A stretch of 64,000 nucleotides of DNA from Nocardia wallacei. GTDB taxonomy: Bacteria > Actinomycetota > Actinomycetes > Mycobacteriales > Mycobacteriaceae. The stretch lies in NCBI RefSeq assembly GCF_014466955.1, contig NZ_AP023396.1, positions 7,378,001 through 7,442,000 on the forward strand, written 5' to 3'. Each line of letters starts with the position of its first letter. Position 1 is the first letter of the stretch. The position numbers and the translations under genes were made by a program. The notes below the pieces were generated by a model that did not search any database, was not told the DNA's origin, and saw only the letters and a list, made by a program, of their open reading frames with translations. Shown here piece after piece: positions 32,172 to 43,052 of the stretch.

Positions 32172-33269
32172 GTGACCACTCCATCCGCAGCCACGAAGCA
32201 GGGCCCGCTGGCGGGCATCCGAGTTGTCGAACTGGCCGGTATCGGCCCCGGTCCGCACGCGGCGCTGCTGCTCGCGGACCTGGGCGCCGATGTGGTGCGG
32301 GTGCAGCGGCCGGGCATGCTGCCGGGGTTCATGGAGCGCCCGCAGTGGCGTGGTCGCACCATCGTCGAGGCCAATCTGAAAGACGCCGCGGACATCGAGA
32401 AGGTGCTCGGCCTGATCGACAAGGCCGACGTGCTCATCGAGGGCTTCCGGCCCGGCGTCACCGAGCGCATGGGCCTGGGTCCAGACGCTGCCCTGGAACG
32501 CAATCCGCGCCTGGTCTACGGCCGCATGACCGGCTGGGGCCAGCACGGCCCGCTCGCCGACCGCGCCGGCCACGACATCAACTACATCTCGCTGACCGGC
32601 GTGCTCAACGCCATCGGCCGCAAGGGTGAGCGGCCGGTGCCACCGCTGAACATGGTCGGCGACTTCGGCGGCGGGTCGATGTTCCTGGTGTTCGGCATCC
32701 TCGCGGCACTGGTGGAGCGGCAGAGCTCGGGCAAGGGGCAGGTCATCGATGCCGCGATGGTCGACGGCGCGCTCGCGCTGTCGCACATGATCTGGGGCAT
32801 GCGCGGAGTGGGCCTGTGGTCCGACGAGCGCGGCACCAACCTGCTCGACACCGGCATGGCCTTCTACGACACCTATGAGACCTCCGATGGCAAGTACATG
32901 GCGGTGGGCTGCATCGAGCCGCAGTTCTACGCCGAGTTCCTGAAGGGCCTCGAGATCGACCCCGAGGGGCTGCCCGCGCAGATCGACCCGAACGGCCAGG
33001 ATCAGCTGCGCAAGCTGTTCACCGAGAAGTTCAAGACGAAGACCCGCGACGAATGGGCGGCGGTCTTCCACGGCACCGACGCCTGCGTCACCCCGGTCCT
33101 CACGCTCACCGAGGCGACGGCGAACGAGCACATCGCCGCCCGCGAATCGCTGGTGGAGATCGACGGCGTCGTGCAGCACTCCCCCGCCCCGCGCTTCTCC
33201 CGCACGCCGGGCGGCATTCCCACGCCGCCGCCGTCGGAGGCCACGCCGATCGAGCGCGTCTGGACATAG
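32172..33269 (+). CDS. mcr: Alpha-methylacyl-CoA racemase (CaiB/BaiF family III CoA-transferase)
   Basis: A 365-residue family III CoA-transferase fold protein, close to M. tuberculosis MCR. Blocks seen: [29 protein letters not shown], given here by its first part [10 protein letters not shown], then [40 protein letters not shown] and DACVTPVL. The histidine and aspartate of the racemase (in GHDINY and the later VGCIEPQ region) are present. It epimerises 2-methyl acyl-CoA esters so that branched-chain fatty acids and sterol side chains can be beta-oxidised. The GTG at 32172 follows GAGG. Confidence 0.9.
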   Translation: MTTPSAATKQGPLAGIRVVELAGIGPGPHAALLLADLGADVVRVQRPGMLPGFMERPQWRGRTIVEANLKDAADIEKVLGLIDKADVLIEGFRPGVTERMGLGPDAALERNPRLVYGRMTGWGQHGPLADRAGHDINYISLTGVLNAIGRKGERPVPPLNMVGDFGGGSMFLVFGILAALVERQSSGKGQVIDAAMVDGALALSHMIWGMRGVGLWSDERGTNLLDTGMAFYDTYETSDGKYMAVGCIEPQFYAEFLKGLEIDPEGLPAQIDPNGQDQLRKLFTEKFKTKTRDEWAAVFHGTDACVTPVLTLTEATANEHIAARESLVEIDGVVQHSPAPRFSRTPGGIPTPPPSEATPIERVWT

Positions 33270-33381
33270 CCGACCGATCTTCCAGTTCCTCTGCGGCCGA
33301 GGGACTTCGGGCCGCTCGCCTGCGGGAACGTTCCCGGCCCCGCTACGCTGGGAGAGTCGCCGATCCAGAGGGGAGCCGCGA

Positions 33382-34077
33382 ATGGTCGATCCGTATCCGG
33401 CCGGACGGCCGGGACCGCCCTCACATCCCTTCCACCCGGTGCCGCCGCAGATGCCTTGGGCGCCGCCCCCGCCGACTCGTCCGGCAGCCCCCCGGACGAG
33501 TCGGCGATCCGTTGCCGCCGGGCTGGCACTTGTCGCGTTGGCCCTGACAGTCGTCGCGGACATCGCAGAGCCGTTCGTGGTGTCGGATCGTCACTGGCCC
33601 TACGATTCCGCGCTTTACCTGATAGCCCCCTGCGCACTGGCTGTCGCGGCCCTGATGGCCGTGACGGGTACGGTCATGCTGCTGGCGAACAACCGGCCGT
33701 CACTGACAGCGCGAATACTCGCGGGGCTCGGCACCGGCGGATTGCTCCTGCATGCCGTCATCCTGTTGGTCAGCGGATCGCGTGGGTGGTCACCCGACGG
33801 GGGGCTCGAGGAAATTATCGAGGGCGGCCGATGGCTCATCGCCCTGGCGTTCCTGACGACTGTGGCTGCCGTTGTCGCACTACTGCTACCAGTCACCTCG
33901 GCGTCGCTGCGGCCGACGAACCCACCGCCCGGTGCGCCGCCGTGGCCGCAGGGCGGACCGGGAACACAACCCTTCCCCGGAACCGCGCAATTCCCGCCGC
34001 CGAACACCCTGCCGCCCGACGCCGCAGGCTCACCACCGATCCCGTCGAGCTGGTCAGCAGACGGCATGGTCGACTGA
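33382..34077 (+). CDS. Pro-rich four-helix membrane protein, function unknown
   Basis: A 231-residue protein. Its Pro-rich cytoplasmic N terminus (residues 1-40) precedes four hydrophobic helices at about 43-63, 80-102, 110-130 and 148-171, and it ends in another Pro/Gly-rich tail of about 55 residues. GGGGAGCCGCGA precedes the ATG. The general plan (Pro-rich ends flanking a small helix bundle) is common in nocardial hypothetical proteins. No catalytic motif or known domain was recognised. Confidence 0.7.
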   Translation: MVDPYPAGRPGPPSHPFHPVPPQMPWAPPPPTRPAAPRTSRRSVAAGLALVALALTVVADIAEPFVVSDRHWPYDSALYLIAPCALAVAALMAVTGTVMLLANNRPSLTARILAGLGTGGLLLHAVILLVSGSRGWSPDGGLEEIIEGGRWLIALAFLTTVAAVVALLLPVTSASLRPTNPPPGAPPWPQGGPGTQPFPGTAQFPPPNTLPPDAAGSPPIPSSWSADGMVD

Positions 34078-34201
34078 CCAATTGCGAATCTGTCGTCGAC
34101 CGGCCCGTTGATAGCAGGTGAACATTCGCCCTGGATCTGGCGTGGTCTGTTCGGTCTCGGTTCGCTCCGCCGATGATCACTGAGGCACTAAAGTAATTCG
34201 C

Positions 34202-36817
34202 ATGGCTCGGAATTGGCCGATGATCGAACGCGGGAACGAACTCGAGTCGATCCGCGCGGCACTCACCGGCAGCGAATTCGTCGGTGCCGTGCTGACCGGT
34301 GACGCCGGCGTCGGGAAGACGACGCTGGCGCGCCAGGCGACGGCCGCGGTGGGCGGGAACATCAGATGGGTGGCGGGGACCGAGTCCGCCCGCAGCATTC
34401 CGCTCGGCGTGTTCGCCCACATGGTCGGCGTCTACACCGCGCACGACCCGGTGACATTCATGGCGGCGGCGCGCGAGGCGCTGCTGGCCGACGGGCACAC
34501 CATCATCGGCGTGGACGACGCCCACCTGCTGGACCAGTTGTCGGCGACGCTGCTGCTGCAGCTGGCCATCGACAAGGCGGCCCGCATCGTGTGCACCGTG
34601 CGCAGCGGAGTCCAGGTGCCCGACGCGGTGACCTCGCTGTGGAAAGACGGTCATCTGCTGCGAATCGACCTGTCCCCCTTCACCGAACGGCAGAGCGTCG
34701 AACTGGTCGAGTCGATGCTGGGCGGGCAGCTGGAGGGCTTCACCGCCAACCTGATGTGGGAGTCGTCGGGCGGAAATGCCCTGTTCCTCAGGCATTTGGT
34801 GGAAGGCGCGCTCGAGGTCGGCACGCTGAAGCAGGTCAACGGCGTGTGGCAGCTGCGCGGGCGGGCGGCGGTCACCTCGGAATTGGCCGCGCTGCTGGAG
34901 GATCGGGTCGAGCAGCTGCCCGAGGACGTGCTGCGGGTGCTGGAGCTGCTCACCTTCTGCGAGCCGATCGACTTGGACGTGCTCGCCGAGCTGGCCGGTG
35001 AGGAAGCCGTCGAGGCGGCCGAAACCCGTGGGCTGGTAAGGATTGTCGAGAACTCGCATCAGCTGCTGGTGCGGTACAACCATCCGCTGTTCGGTGAGGT
35101 GATCCGGCGGCGGCTGGGCATCGCGTCGGCGCGGCGGCTGCGCGGCCGGTTGTACTCGTCGCTGCGCGAGCGGCCGATCAAGTCCGCCTCCGACCGTATC
35201 CGGCTCGCCGAATTGGCTTTGGACAGCGACAAATCCGCGGATCTGGAGCTGTTCGAGGCGGCGGCCGCGGACGCCATCGGACTGGCCAACATCCCCCTCG
35301 GCGAGCGGTTCGCCCGCGCGGCCGTGGAGCGGCGCGGCGGGGTCGAGTCCGCCGACCTGCTCGCCCGCGCGCTGCTCTACCAGGGGCACCGCATCGAGGC
35401 CGAACGCACCCTGGCCAGCTTCGACCCGGACCAGCTGAACGAACTGCAACTGGTGCGGTGGGGCAGCACCCGGGTGTCCAACCTGCTGTGGTCGATGGGC
35501 GACGCCGACCGCGCCGACGAGGTGCTGGCGCTGGTGCGCGGCAAGGTCGCCCACCCGAAGCTGGCGCTGACGTTGCGCGGGCTGTCGTCGGCGTGCGCGG
35601 TCAACGAGAACCGTTTGGAGGACGCGTTCGTCGACGCCGACACGGTGATGTCGGATGCCGAGTCGCCACCGTGGGCGGTGTGGTGGGCGTCGTTCGGCGG
35701 GGGCCTGGCGCTGGCACTGATGGGTCGCGGCGAGGCCGCCCGCAAGTACGCGGCCCGCGGGCACGAGGTCGAATCGCATATCGACGGCCTCAACCGGTTC
35801 ATGTCCACGCACGCCGAGGTGCTGGCGCTGACCTTCACCGGCGATCTGGATGCCGCCCAGCGGTGCGCCTCGTCGCACATCGGGTACTCGGCGCCCGGTC
35901 AGTACCTGGCCTGGGGATTGTCGAAGATCTTGCAGGGCACCGTCGATGTCGCCCGGGGACGGTTCCCCGACGGGGTCGAGAATCTGGAGCAGGCGCTGGC
36001 GGCGCTGACCGCCGAGGGCGCCGCGGCGTGGATGTTCCCCGCGAGAGTTCGTCTGGCGGAAGCGTATTCGGCGCTCGGGCGGGCCGCCGAGGCCAAGGAG
36101 GTCATCACCGAGGCCGATCGCCGCGGCGGGCGGCACTCGGCGGTGTACGGGCCGCAACTCGACATCGCCCGCGCCTGGCAGGCCGCCGCCGAGGGCACGG
36201 TAACCCCTGCCGTCCGGCTGGCCATCGCGGCCGCCGACGCCGCCGCCCGCTCCAACCAGCACGCCATCGAGGCCATGGCGCTGCACACCGCGGCCCGGTT
36301 CGGCGACCACAGTGTGGCCGGGCGGCTGGCCGATATCGCGGCTCGCATCGACGGGCGGCTGGTCCAGGCGCAGTCGCGGCACGCGGTCGCGGTGGCATCC
36401 AACGACGGCCCCGGATTGGACGCCGCCGCAGCGGAATTCGAGGCGATCGGGTCGCTGCTGTCCGCGGCGGACGCGGCGGCGCAGGCGGCCTCGGCGCACG
36501 AACGATCCGGCGACCGCCGTCGCCTGCTGGAGTCGGCGGCGACCGCGAACCGGTTGGCGGCGGCGTGCGGTGGGGCCGGCACCCCGGCGCTGCGCCAGTC
36601 CGCCCAGCCGTTGCCGCTCACCGCCCGCGAACGCGAGATCGCCAACCTGGTCGCGGCCGGTCTGTCCAACCGCCAGATCGCCGACCGCCTCACCGTCTCC
36701 GTCCGCACCGTCGAGGGCCACCTCTACCGCGCCTGCATCAAACTCGACGTCACCGACCGCGAGGCTCTGGCCGACCTCATGCGCGGCGAACCGCCCACCG
36801 GCAGACAACGCGGCTGA
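34202..36817 (+). CDS. Large LuxR-family (LAL-type) ATP-binding transcriptional regulator
   Basis: An 871-residue regulator. An N-terminal AAA ATPase has Walker A GDAGVGKTT near residue 34 and Walker B HTIIGVDDAH near 103. A long helical TPR-like middle follows, then a C-terminal LuxR/NarL HTH: LTAREREIANLVAAGLSNRQIADRLTVSVRTVEGHLYRACIKL spans about residues 804-846. It is shorter than MalT-type members, but all parts are present. Such proteins switch on when ligand and ATP are bound. Neighbours do not reveal its target; the small secreted protein gene downstream is a possibility. Confidence 0.9.
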   Translation: MARNWPMIERGNELESIRAALTGSEFVGAVLTGDAGVGKTTLARQATAAVGGNIRWVAGTESARSIPLGVFAHMVGVYTAHDPVTFMAAAREALLADGHTIIGVDDAHLLDQLSATLLLQLAIDKAARIVCTVRSGVQVPDAVTSLWKDGHLLRIDLSPFTERQSVELVESMLGGQLEGFTANLMWESSGGNALFLRHLVEGALEVGTLKQVNGVWQLRGRAAVTSELAALLEDRVEQLPEDVLRVLELLTFCEPIDLDVLAELAGEEAVEAAETRGLVRIVENSHQLLVRYNHPLFGEVIRRRLGIASARRLRGRLYSSLRERPIKSASDRIRLAELALDSDKSADLELFEAAAADAIGLANIPLGERFARAAVERRGGVESADLLARALLYQGHRIEAERTLASFDPDQLNELQLVRWGSTRVSNLLWSMGDADRADEVLALVRGKVAHPKLALTLRGLSSACAVNENRLEDAFVDADTVMSDAESPPWAVWWASFGGGLALALMGRGEAARKYAARGHEVESHIDGLNRFMSTHAEVLALTFTGDLDAAQRCASSHIGYSAPGQYLAWGLSKILQGTVDVARGRFPDGVENLEQALAALTAEGAAAWMFPARVRLAEAYSALGRAAEAKEVITEADRRGGRHSAVYGPQLDIARAWQAAAEGTVTPAVRLAIAAADAAARSNQHAIEAMALHTAARFGDHSVAGRLADIAARIDGRLVQAQSRHAVAVASNDGPGLDAAAAEFEAIGSLLSAADAAAQAASAHERSGDRRRLLESAATANRLAAACGGAGTPALRQSAQPLPLTAREREIANLVAAGLSNRQIADRLTVSVRTVEGHLYRACIKLDVTDREALADLMRGEPPTGRQRG

Positions 36818-36959
36818 GACCGCGCATGCCCGCGACCGCTCGACACTCGAGGTTTGGCACGGCGGATCGGTGGGCATGAGCCGTTGCGCCCGCTACGATC
36901 TGGGCGGGCGGCAGAGGTCGCCGCTCGCAGCAGCGGATCGGTAAGGGTGGTGCATCGAC

Positions 36960-37370
36960 GTGGTACGTCGTAACCGCAAGGTGAAGGCGGCAATTCGGGT
37001 CGGACTGGCGGCGGTGCCGGTGGCCGTCGCGCTGGCCTGCGCGGGCGTGCCCACCGCCGTGGCGGGACCGGTGCAGCCGGGCGTGACGACGCCGAAGGAG
37101 CCCGCCGAGCAGAGCACCGACGAGCCGGCCGACTTCCGTTCGGCCGCACCGCAGAACACCGCCCCCGCACCCCGAACCAAGCCACGCCCGGAGAAGAAGC
37201 CGGACCAGTCCCCGGCCCCCGAGCCTCCCGCCCCCCGCAGCGTCCGAATCGGCGAATTCAGCGCCCCGGTCCCCGACGCCGTCCCCAGCGAACTCGTCGA
37301 CGGCGTCAACCGCACCACCGAGGGCATCCAAAACGCCCTCATCCCAGGCACTCCCCAACCCGCGAAGTAG
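36960..37370 (+). CDS. Small exported Pro-rich protein
   Basis: A 136-residue protein with a basic start and hydrophobic signal (AAIRVGLAAVPVAVALACAG) and a likely Ala-x-Ala cleavage in PTAVAG near residue 35. The mature part is Pro/Lys/Glu-rich with the conserved-looking end SVRIGEFSAPVPDAVPSELVDGVN. The GTG at 36960 lies next to GTA CGT and lacks a strong ribosome site. Its stop codon falls in the first copy of a 25-bp direct repeat. Function unknown. Confidence 0.65.
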   Translation: MVRRNRKVKAAIRVGLAAVPVAVALACAGVPTAVAGPVQPGVTTPKEPAEQSTDEPADFRSAAPQNTAPAPRTKPRPEKKPDQSPAPEPPAPRSVRIGEFSAPVPDAVPSELVDGVNRTTEGIQNALIPGTPQPAK

Positions 37371-37455
37371 TCCGCAGCGCGCGGCGCGAAGTAGTCCGCA
37401 GCGCGCGGCACATCTCCCAAGCACTCAACCCGCGAAGTAGTCGGCAGGGCGCGGC
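37361..37455. repeat. Three copies of a 25-bp direct repeat at a gene's 3' end
   Basis: CGCGAAGTAGTCCGCAGCGC, extended by GCGGC, occurs at 37361-37385, overlaps into a second copy at 37385-37409, and returns at 37431-37455 with two changes. The third copy is also preceded by the same CACTC/CAACC stretch as the first, so the end of the upstream coding region, including its TAG, has been copied into the intergenic space. Confidence 0.8.
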
Positions 37456-37498
37456 ACACCCAGCTACTCGCGCTGTCCATCTCCCCGGGGCGGGCGGG

Positions 37499-38050
37499 TC
37501 AGAAGAGCATGGGTTCGCCGAAGCCGGGGGTGCGTTCTATTTCGAGTAGGCGTTGTTTGGTGGTGAGGCCGCCGGGGGCGGAGAAACCGTGCAGGGCGTG
37601 GTCGGCGGCCAGGACTCGGTGGCAGGGGACGATGAGGGGGATGGGGTTGCGGCCCAGGGCTTGTCCGACGGCCTGGGCGGCGCCGGGGGCGCCGATTCGT
37701 TCGGCGACCTGGCCGTAGCTCAGGGTGCGGCCGGGGTCGATGGCGCGGGTGATGTCGTAGACCGAGCGATGGAATTCCGGGCTTCCGGTCTGGTCCAACG
37801 GGATCCAGCGCAGATCGTCGAGCGTGCCGCGCAGGTGGGCGCGGACACCGGCGACCGCCTCGGCCATCGGGCCCGTGGGCTCCTCCTCTCGCACGCCGGA
37901 ACCGCGGCCCAGCAGCCGGGATCGTGTCGCGGCGGCGGTGGCCTCGGGGAGCAGGAACCGCACCACACCGATATCGGTCCAAGCGATCGCGCAGGTGCCG
38001 ATCACGGTATCGAAGAGCGCCCCGGCAACGGCCCGGTCCGAACGCAGCAT
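37499..38050 (-). CDS. ogt: Methylated-DNA--protein-cysteine methyltransferase (Ogt-like)
   Basis: A 183-residue suicide repair protein that takes alkyl groups from O6-alkylguanine and O4-alkylthymine. The acceptor cysteine is in LIVPCHRVLAADHALHGF, preceded by the DNA-binding segment GRTLSYGQVAERIGAPGAAQAVG. The ATG at 38050 gives an N-terminal methyltransferase domain of normal size; the open frame reaches 38203. It stands alone, with no ada or alkA neighbour. Confidence 0.93.
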   Translation of the reverse strand: MLRSDRAVAGALFDTVIGTCAIAWTDIGVVRFLLPEATAAATRSRLLGRGSGVREEEPTGPMAEAVAGVRAHLRGTLDDLRWIPLDQTGSPEFHRSVYDITRAIDPGRTLSYGQVAERIGAPGAAQAVGQALGRNPIPLIVPCHRVLAADHALHGFSAPGGLTTKQRLLEIERTPGFGEPMLF

Positions 38051-38093
38051 GTGCCCAGTGTGCACCGCGGCACCGACAGCCCGAACCAGTGGC

Positions 38094-38288
38094 TCAGAAC
38101 TGGACCTCTCGGCGCTCGGCGAACTGTCGCCGTTCGTCGCCGTACTCCATGGACCAGTCGGCCATCGGCGCGTGCGGCCGATACCGCTCGAACAGTTCGG
38201 CAACGCGCTCGGCGCGCCTGGGCGCGTACCGATACACCGCCACCGCGAAGATCACGACGATAGCCAGTGAAGCGAGGAAGGACAGCAT
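38094..38288 (-). CDS. Short single-pass membrane protein (paralogue A)
   Basis: A 64-residue protein: one membrane helix (MLSFLASLAIVVIFAVAVY) followed by a basic/acidic amphipathic tail with YAPRRAER and MADWSMEYGDERR. It shares the helix-YAPR-ER-DW layout with the next gene upstream on the same strand, so the two look like tandem duplicates. Too short for wide family assignment; function unknown. Confidence 0.5.
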   Translation of the reverse strand: MLSFLASLAIVVIFAVAVYRYAPRRAERVAELFERYRPHAPMADWSMEYGDERRQFAERREVQF

Positions 38289-38319
38289 ACGACCCAGCGT
38301 GCGCCGGACTGGTCCGGGA

Positions 38320-38595
38320 TCAAATATCCACTCGCTGGATACTGGCTCCATTTCCGCGGCGATCAGAGAGCCGCCGGGAGACCGGCACCGGACGGCACCG
38401 CCCACGCAGTCCAGTGCGATCCACTGGACCTCCAGCACAGGGCTCGGCGTGCGCCGCGCCCCAATCGGTGAGCGAATGCCGAGCCCGCAGCGCCGCCTGC
38501 CGGAAGCCTTCGCGCTCACCCGGCCGCGGCGCGTAATCGCGCAACGCCGCGACCAGCACCACGACAACGATTCCGATCAGCAGAAGTGCGGTCAT
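38320..38595 (-). CDS. Short single-pass membrane protein (paralogue B)
   Basis: A 91-residue protein with one helix (MTALLLIGIVVVVLVAAL), then RDYAPRPGEREGF and HSLTDWGAAH, which parallels the gene at 38094-38288. The last 40 residues are less ordered. Its start faces a MocR regulator 62 bp away across a shared promoter region with an inverted repeat; genes divergent from such MocR (YczR-type) regulators are often their targets and often encode membrane proteins. Confidence 0.5.
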   Translation of the reverse strand: MTALLLIGIVVVVLVAALRDYAPRPGEREGFRQAALRARHSLTDWGAAHAEPCAGGPVDRTGLRGRCRPVPVSRRLSDRRGNGASIQRVDI

Positions 38596-38633
38596 GGCCT
38601 CCACCGTGCACCGTGCTGGACTTGAAATACATA

Positions 38634-38653
38634 GCCAATATCGCAATACTGGC
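38634..38653. promoter_or_regulatory. Inverted repeat in the MocR promoter region
   Basis: GCCAATAT and ATACTGGC flank a four-base spacer (CGCA), an 8-bp inverted repeat with one mismatch, only 5 bp before the start codon of the MocR-type gene. The placement suits an autoregulatory operator for the MocR protein that might also affect the divergent membrane gene at 38595. Confidence 0.45.
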
Positions 38654-38657
38654 CTGC

Positions 38658-40157
38658 ATGGCACTCCGTGTGATCAGCGCGGCCACCCTGACCCGCGATC
38701 TGGGCCGTTGGCGGCACGAGAATTCCGAGCCCGGTTCCACCGCCCGGCGCACCTCTCGCCCCGCGTATCTCGCACTGGCGGAGAGCATTCGGCTGCTGAT
38801 CCACGACGGCCGCGCACCCTTGGGCGTCGCCCTGCCCAGCGAGCGCGACCTGGCCACCGCCCTCGGCGTCAGCCGCACCACCGTCACCTCGGCGTACGCG
38901 CTGCTGCGGGAGAACGGCTACCTGATCAGCCGCCAGGGTTCGCGGAGCACGGTCGCGCTGCCCGCCGGTGTCACCCACGACGGCACCAAGCCGGCACGCA
39001 GCATTCTCGCGATGATGTCCCCGGACGAGCTGCCCGCCATCGACCTGACCTATGCGGCGATGTCCGCGCCGCCGGAGATGAGCGAGGCGTATTCCGCGGC
39101 GCTGCAAGGGCTTCCGATCTACCTCGGCACGCACGGCATGGATCCGGTCGGCGTGCTGCCGCTGCGCGAGGCGATCGCGCGCCGCTACACCGAGCGCGGC
39201 CTGCCCACCGACCCGGACCAGATCCTGGTCACCCTCGGTGCGCAGCACGGCCTGCGGCTGCTGCTGAACGTGCTCACCGCGCCGGCCGAGCGGGTGCTCA
39301 TCGACCATCCCACCTATCCCAATGCGATCGAGGCGATCCGGGACGTCGGCGCCCGGCCGGTGCCGGTGCCACTGCGCCCGGAGCGTCCGGGCGCGGCCTG
39401 GGATCTCGACGGAATCCGCAGTGCCGCACGGCAAACCGCGGCCAGCACCGCCTATCTGGTGCCCGATTTCAACAACCCGACCGGGCTGCTGATGAACGCC
39501 GAGAGCCGGGCCGAACTGGCTGCCATCGCCCGCGAGACCCGCATGACGGTGATCGTCGACGAGTCCATGGTGGACCAGCAGCTGGAGGGTGAGAACCCGC
39601 CGCCCGCAGCGGCTTTCGCGCGCGGGCCGGAGATGGTCACGATCGGTTCGGCGTCGAAGTCGTTCTGGGGCGGCCTGCGCGTGGGCTGGGTGCGCGCCAA
39701 TCAGACGCTGATCACGAAGCTGCTCGGCACCCGTTCGACGGTCGACCTCGGTACGCCGGTGATGGACCAGCTGGCCACCGTGTACCTGCTCGAGCACGCC
39801 GAGACCATCCTGGCCCGCCGCCGCGACCAGCTGCGCAGCCGCCGCGAGACGCTGCTGTCCACACTGGGCGAGGAGTTGCCCGAGTGGCGTGCGGTGCCCG
39901 GTGTCGGTGGCATGTCGCTGTGGGTCCAGTTGCCCGCCCCAGTCTCGACGGCACTCGCCGCCACCGCGCCCAATCACGGCGTATTGCTCGCGGCCGGACC
40001 ACGTTTCGGCGTCCAGGGCGCCTTCGAGCGCTTCCTGCGCCTGCCCTTCACCCGAGAGGAGTCGGATCTACGCCTGGGCGTGAAGGCCGTCGCCGCCGCC
40101 TACGCCGCCCTCACCCCGCACGCCGCCGACCCGCTGGCCCCGCTGACCTGCTACTGA
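38658..40157 (+). CDS. MocR-type (GntR/aminotransferase) transcriptional regulator
   Basis: A 499-residue fusion. A GntR winged helix (PSERDLATALGVSRTTVTSAYALLRENGYL, about residues 60-92) is followed by a fold-type I aminotransferase-like domain from about 140. The PLP lysine is in IGSASKSFWGGLRVGW, with FNNPTGL upstream. The N terminus MALRVISAATLTRDLGRW resembles YczR-type MocR proteins. Such regulators sense PLP or an amine rather than catalyse transamination. The ATG at 38658 is used; the frame is open to 38586. Confidence 0.9.
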   Translation: MALRVISAATLTRDLGRWRHENSEPGSTARRTSRPAYLALAESIRLLIHDGRAPLGVALPSERDLATALGVSRTTVTSAYALLRENGYLISRQGSRSTVALPAGVTHDGTKPARSILAMMSPDELPAIDLTYAAMSAPPEMSEAYSAALQGLPIYLGTHGMDPVGVLPLREAIARRYTERGLPTDPDQILVTLGAQHGLRLLLNVLTAPAERVLIDHPTYPNAIEAIRDVGARPVPVPLRPERPGAAWDLDGIRSAARQTAASTAYLVPDFNNPTGLLMNAESRAELAAIARETRMTVIVDESMVDQQLEGENPPPAAAFARGPEMVTIGSASKSFWGGLRVGWVRANQTLITKLLGTRSTVDLGTPVMDQLATVYLLEHAETILARRRDQLRSRRETLLSTLGEELPEWRAVPGVGGMSLWVQLPAPVSTALAATAPNHGVLLAAGPRFGVQGAFERFLRLPFTREESDLRLGVKAVAAAYAALTPHAADPLAPLTCY

Positions 40158-40483
40158 CTCGTCAGCTCGCCTCCGGCGGCGCGCCAGTCGACCAGCCCGC
40201 CGGACATGTTCTTGGCCTCGAAGCCGTACTCGATGAGCAGGTTCGCCGCGCCGTAGGACCGCAGGCCGCCGGTACAGAACGTGATCAGCAGCCGATCCTC
40301 CGGCAGGTCCGCGCATCCCGCGGCCAGCTGTTCCAGGGGTAGGTGGAGCGCGCCGGGAATGTGGGTGCGGTTCCATTCGAATTGCCTGCGCACGTCCACG
40401 ATCAACGCTCCACCTCGGACGGCATCGATCGCCTCCGCGGCCGAGACGGACGGTGCGCGATACAGGTAGTGCCGGATGCCCAC
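40151..40483 (-). CDS. Rhodanese-like sulfurtransferase
   Basis: A 110-residue single-domain rhodanese. ALIVDVRRQFEWNRTHIPGALHLP gives the conserved first half (quoted region begins at residue about 28), and ITFCTGGLRSYGAANLL holds the active cysteine in a CTGGLRS loop. The GTG at 40483 matches the family start, as the frame upstream runs without motifs into purA's end. It overlaps the end of the MocR gene by 7 bp, tail to tail. Role probably sulfane-sulfur handling; partner unknown. Confidence 0.82.
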   Translation of the reverse strand: MGIRHYLYRAPSVSAAEAIDAVRGGALIVDVRRQFEWNRTHIPGALHLPLEQLAAGCADLPEDRLLITFCTGGLRSYGAANLLIEYGFEAKNMSGGLVDWRAAGGELTSQ

Positions 40484-40569
40484 GGATCTGTCCTCACTTC
40501 GTCGGTCGACCTTCAGCCTAGCTGAAGGCTGACTGCGAAGGCGTTGTGAGCCTTGTCCCTTCCGCTGAA

Positions 40570-42392
<1,823 letters not shown>

Positions 42393-43052
42393 TTGAGTAC
42401 CCATGTTCTCCGCTGCAACGGCGCCCCGATGCCGATCGCGCTCGCGTCGCTGCCGACCACGCAGACGGCGGCCATTCCGGAGGGTTCGGAGCTGGACGAG
42501 CTGCTGCCGGTGCTGGCGGCCGACAGCCTGCCGCGGCTGATCGTGCTGGGTGAGGACGCCGGGCTGGCGGCGGTGCTCACCCATCTGCTGCGGACGGAGC
42601 GGCTGGGCGTGGAGATCGGTTATGTACCGGTGGACCGCACCTACGGTTCGCGCGCCTATCAGACCGGCACCGGCTCCGCGGCCGCCAAGCGCGCCCTGGA
42701 GGGTAAGCCGGTCGAGACCCCGCTGATCCGCGACGACACCGGCAAGGTGCTGGTGGGCCGGGCCACGATCTGCGGCCCGAACGGGGGAAAGCTGGAGGGC
42801 GAAGCGTACGTCGACGACGTCCGCCTGTTCACCGGAAAGGTTGGGGCGCTGCACATCTCGCCGACACTGGAGCGGCCGGGGGTGCGTGCCACGGTGGTGC
42901 GCGGCCTGCGCAAGCGCCGCTGGGTGGCGGGCCGCGCGGTGCAGCTGGGTGCGCCGGGCGCGCTGGTGACGCGCGACGGGATCAGCAGCGATCGGACGGT
43001 GCCGCGGTCGAGTTTCTACCGGCACAGCGAGCCCTGGCTGCTGGTCCGATGA
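42393..43052 (+). CDS. Conserved protein, Rv0358-like
   Basis: A 219-residue cytoplasmic protein found between purA and an M50 protease, as Rv0358 (215 residues) is. It starts at a TTG (LSTHVLRCNGAPMP) with GAGGAGG upstream; an ATG at the Met of APMPIA is another option, but would be short. Conserved-looking parts are PRLIVLGEDAGLAAVLTHLL, YGSRAYQTGTGSAAAKRAL and PGVRATVVRGLRKRRWVAGRA. The first resembles a diacylglycerol-kinase-like nucleotide-binding region, but this is uncertain. The stop overlaps the start of the protease gene (ATGA). Function unknown. Confidence 0.78.
   Translation: MSTHVLRCNGAPMPIALASLPTTQTAAIPEGSELDELLPVLAADSLPRLIVLGEDAGLAAVLTHLLRTERLGVEIGYVPVDRTYGSRAYQTGTGSAAAKRALEGKPVETPLIRDDTGKVLVGRATICGPNGGKLEGEAYVDDVRLFTGKVGALHISPTLERPGVRATVVRGLRKRRWVAGRAVQLGAPGALVTRDGISSDRTVPRSSFYRHSEPWLLVR

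Noticed and set aside
33893..36877. 994-codon minus-strand open frame opposite the LuxR regulator
   Set aside because: It is a shadow of a clearly coding plus-strand gene with Walker and HTH motifs. The translation has no domain and an extreme Arg/Gly/Gln content.
38586..38657. Longer start for the MocR regulator
   Set aside because: The upstream codons cover the inverted repeat and lack family similarity; the ATG at 38658 fits relatives.
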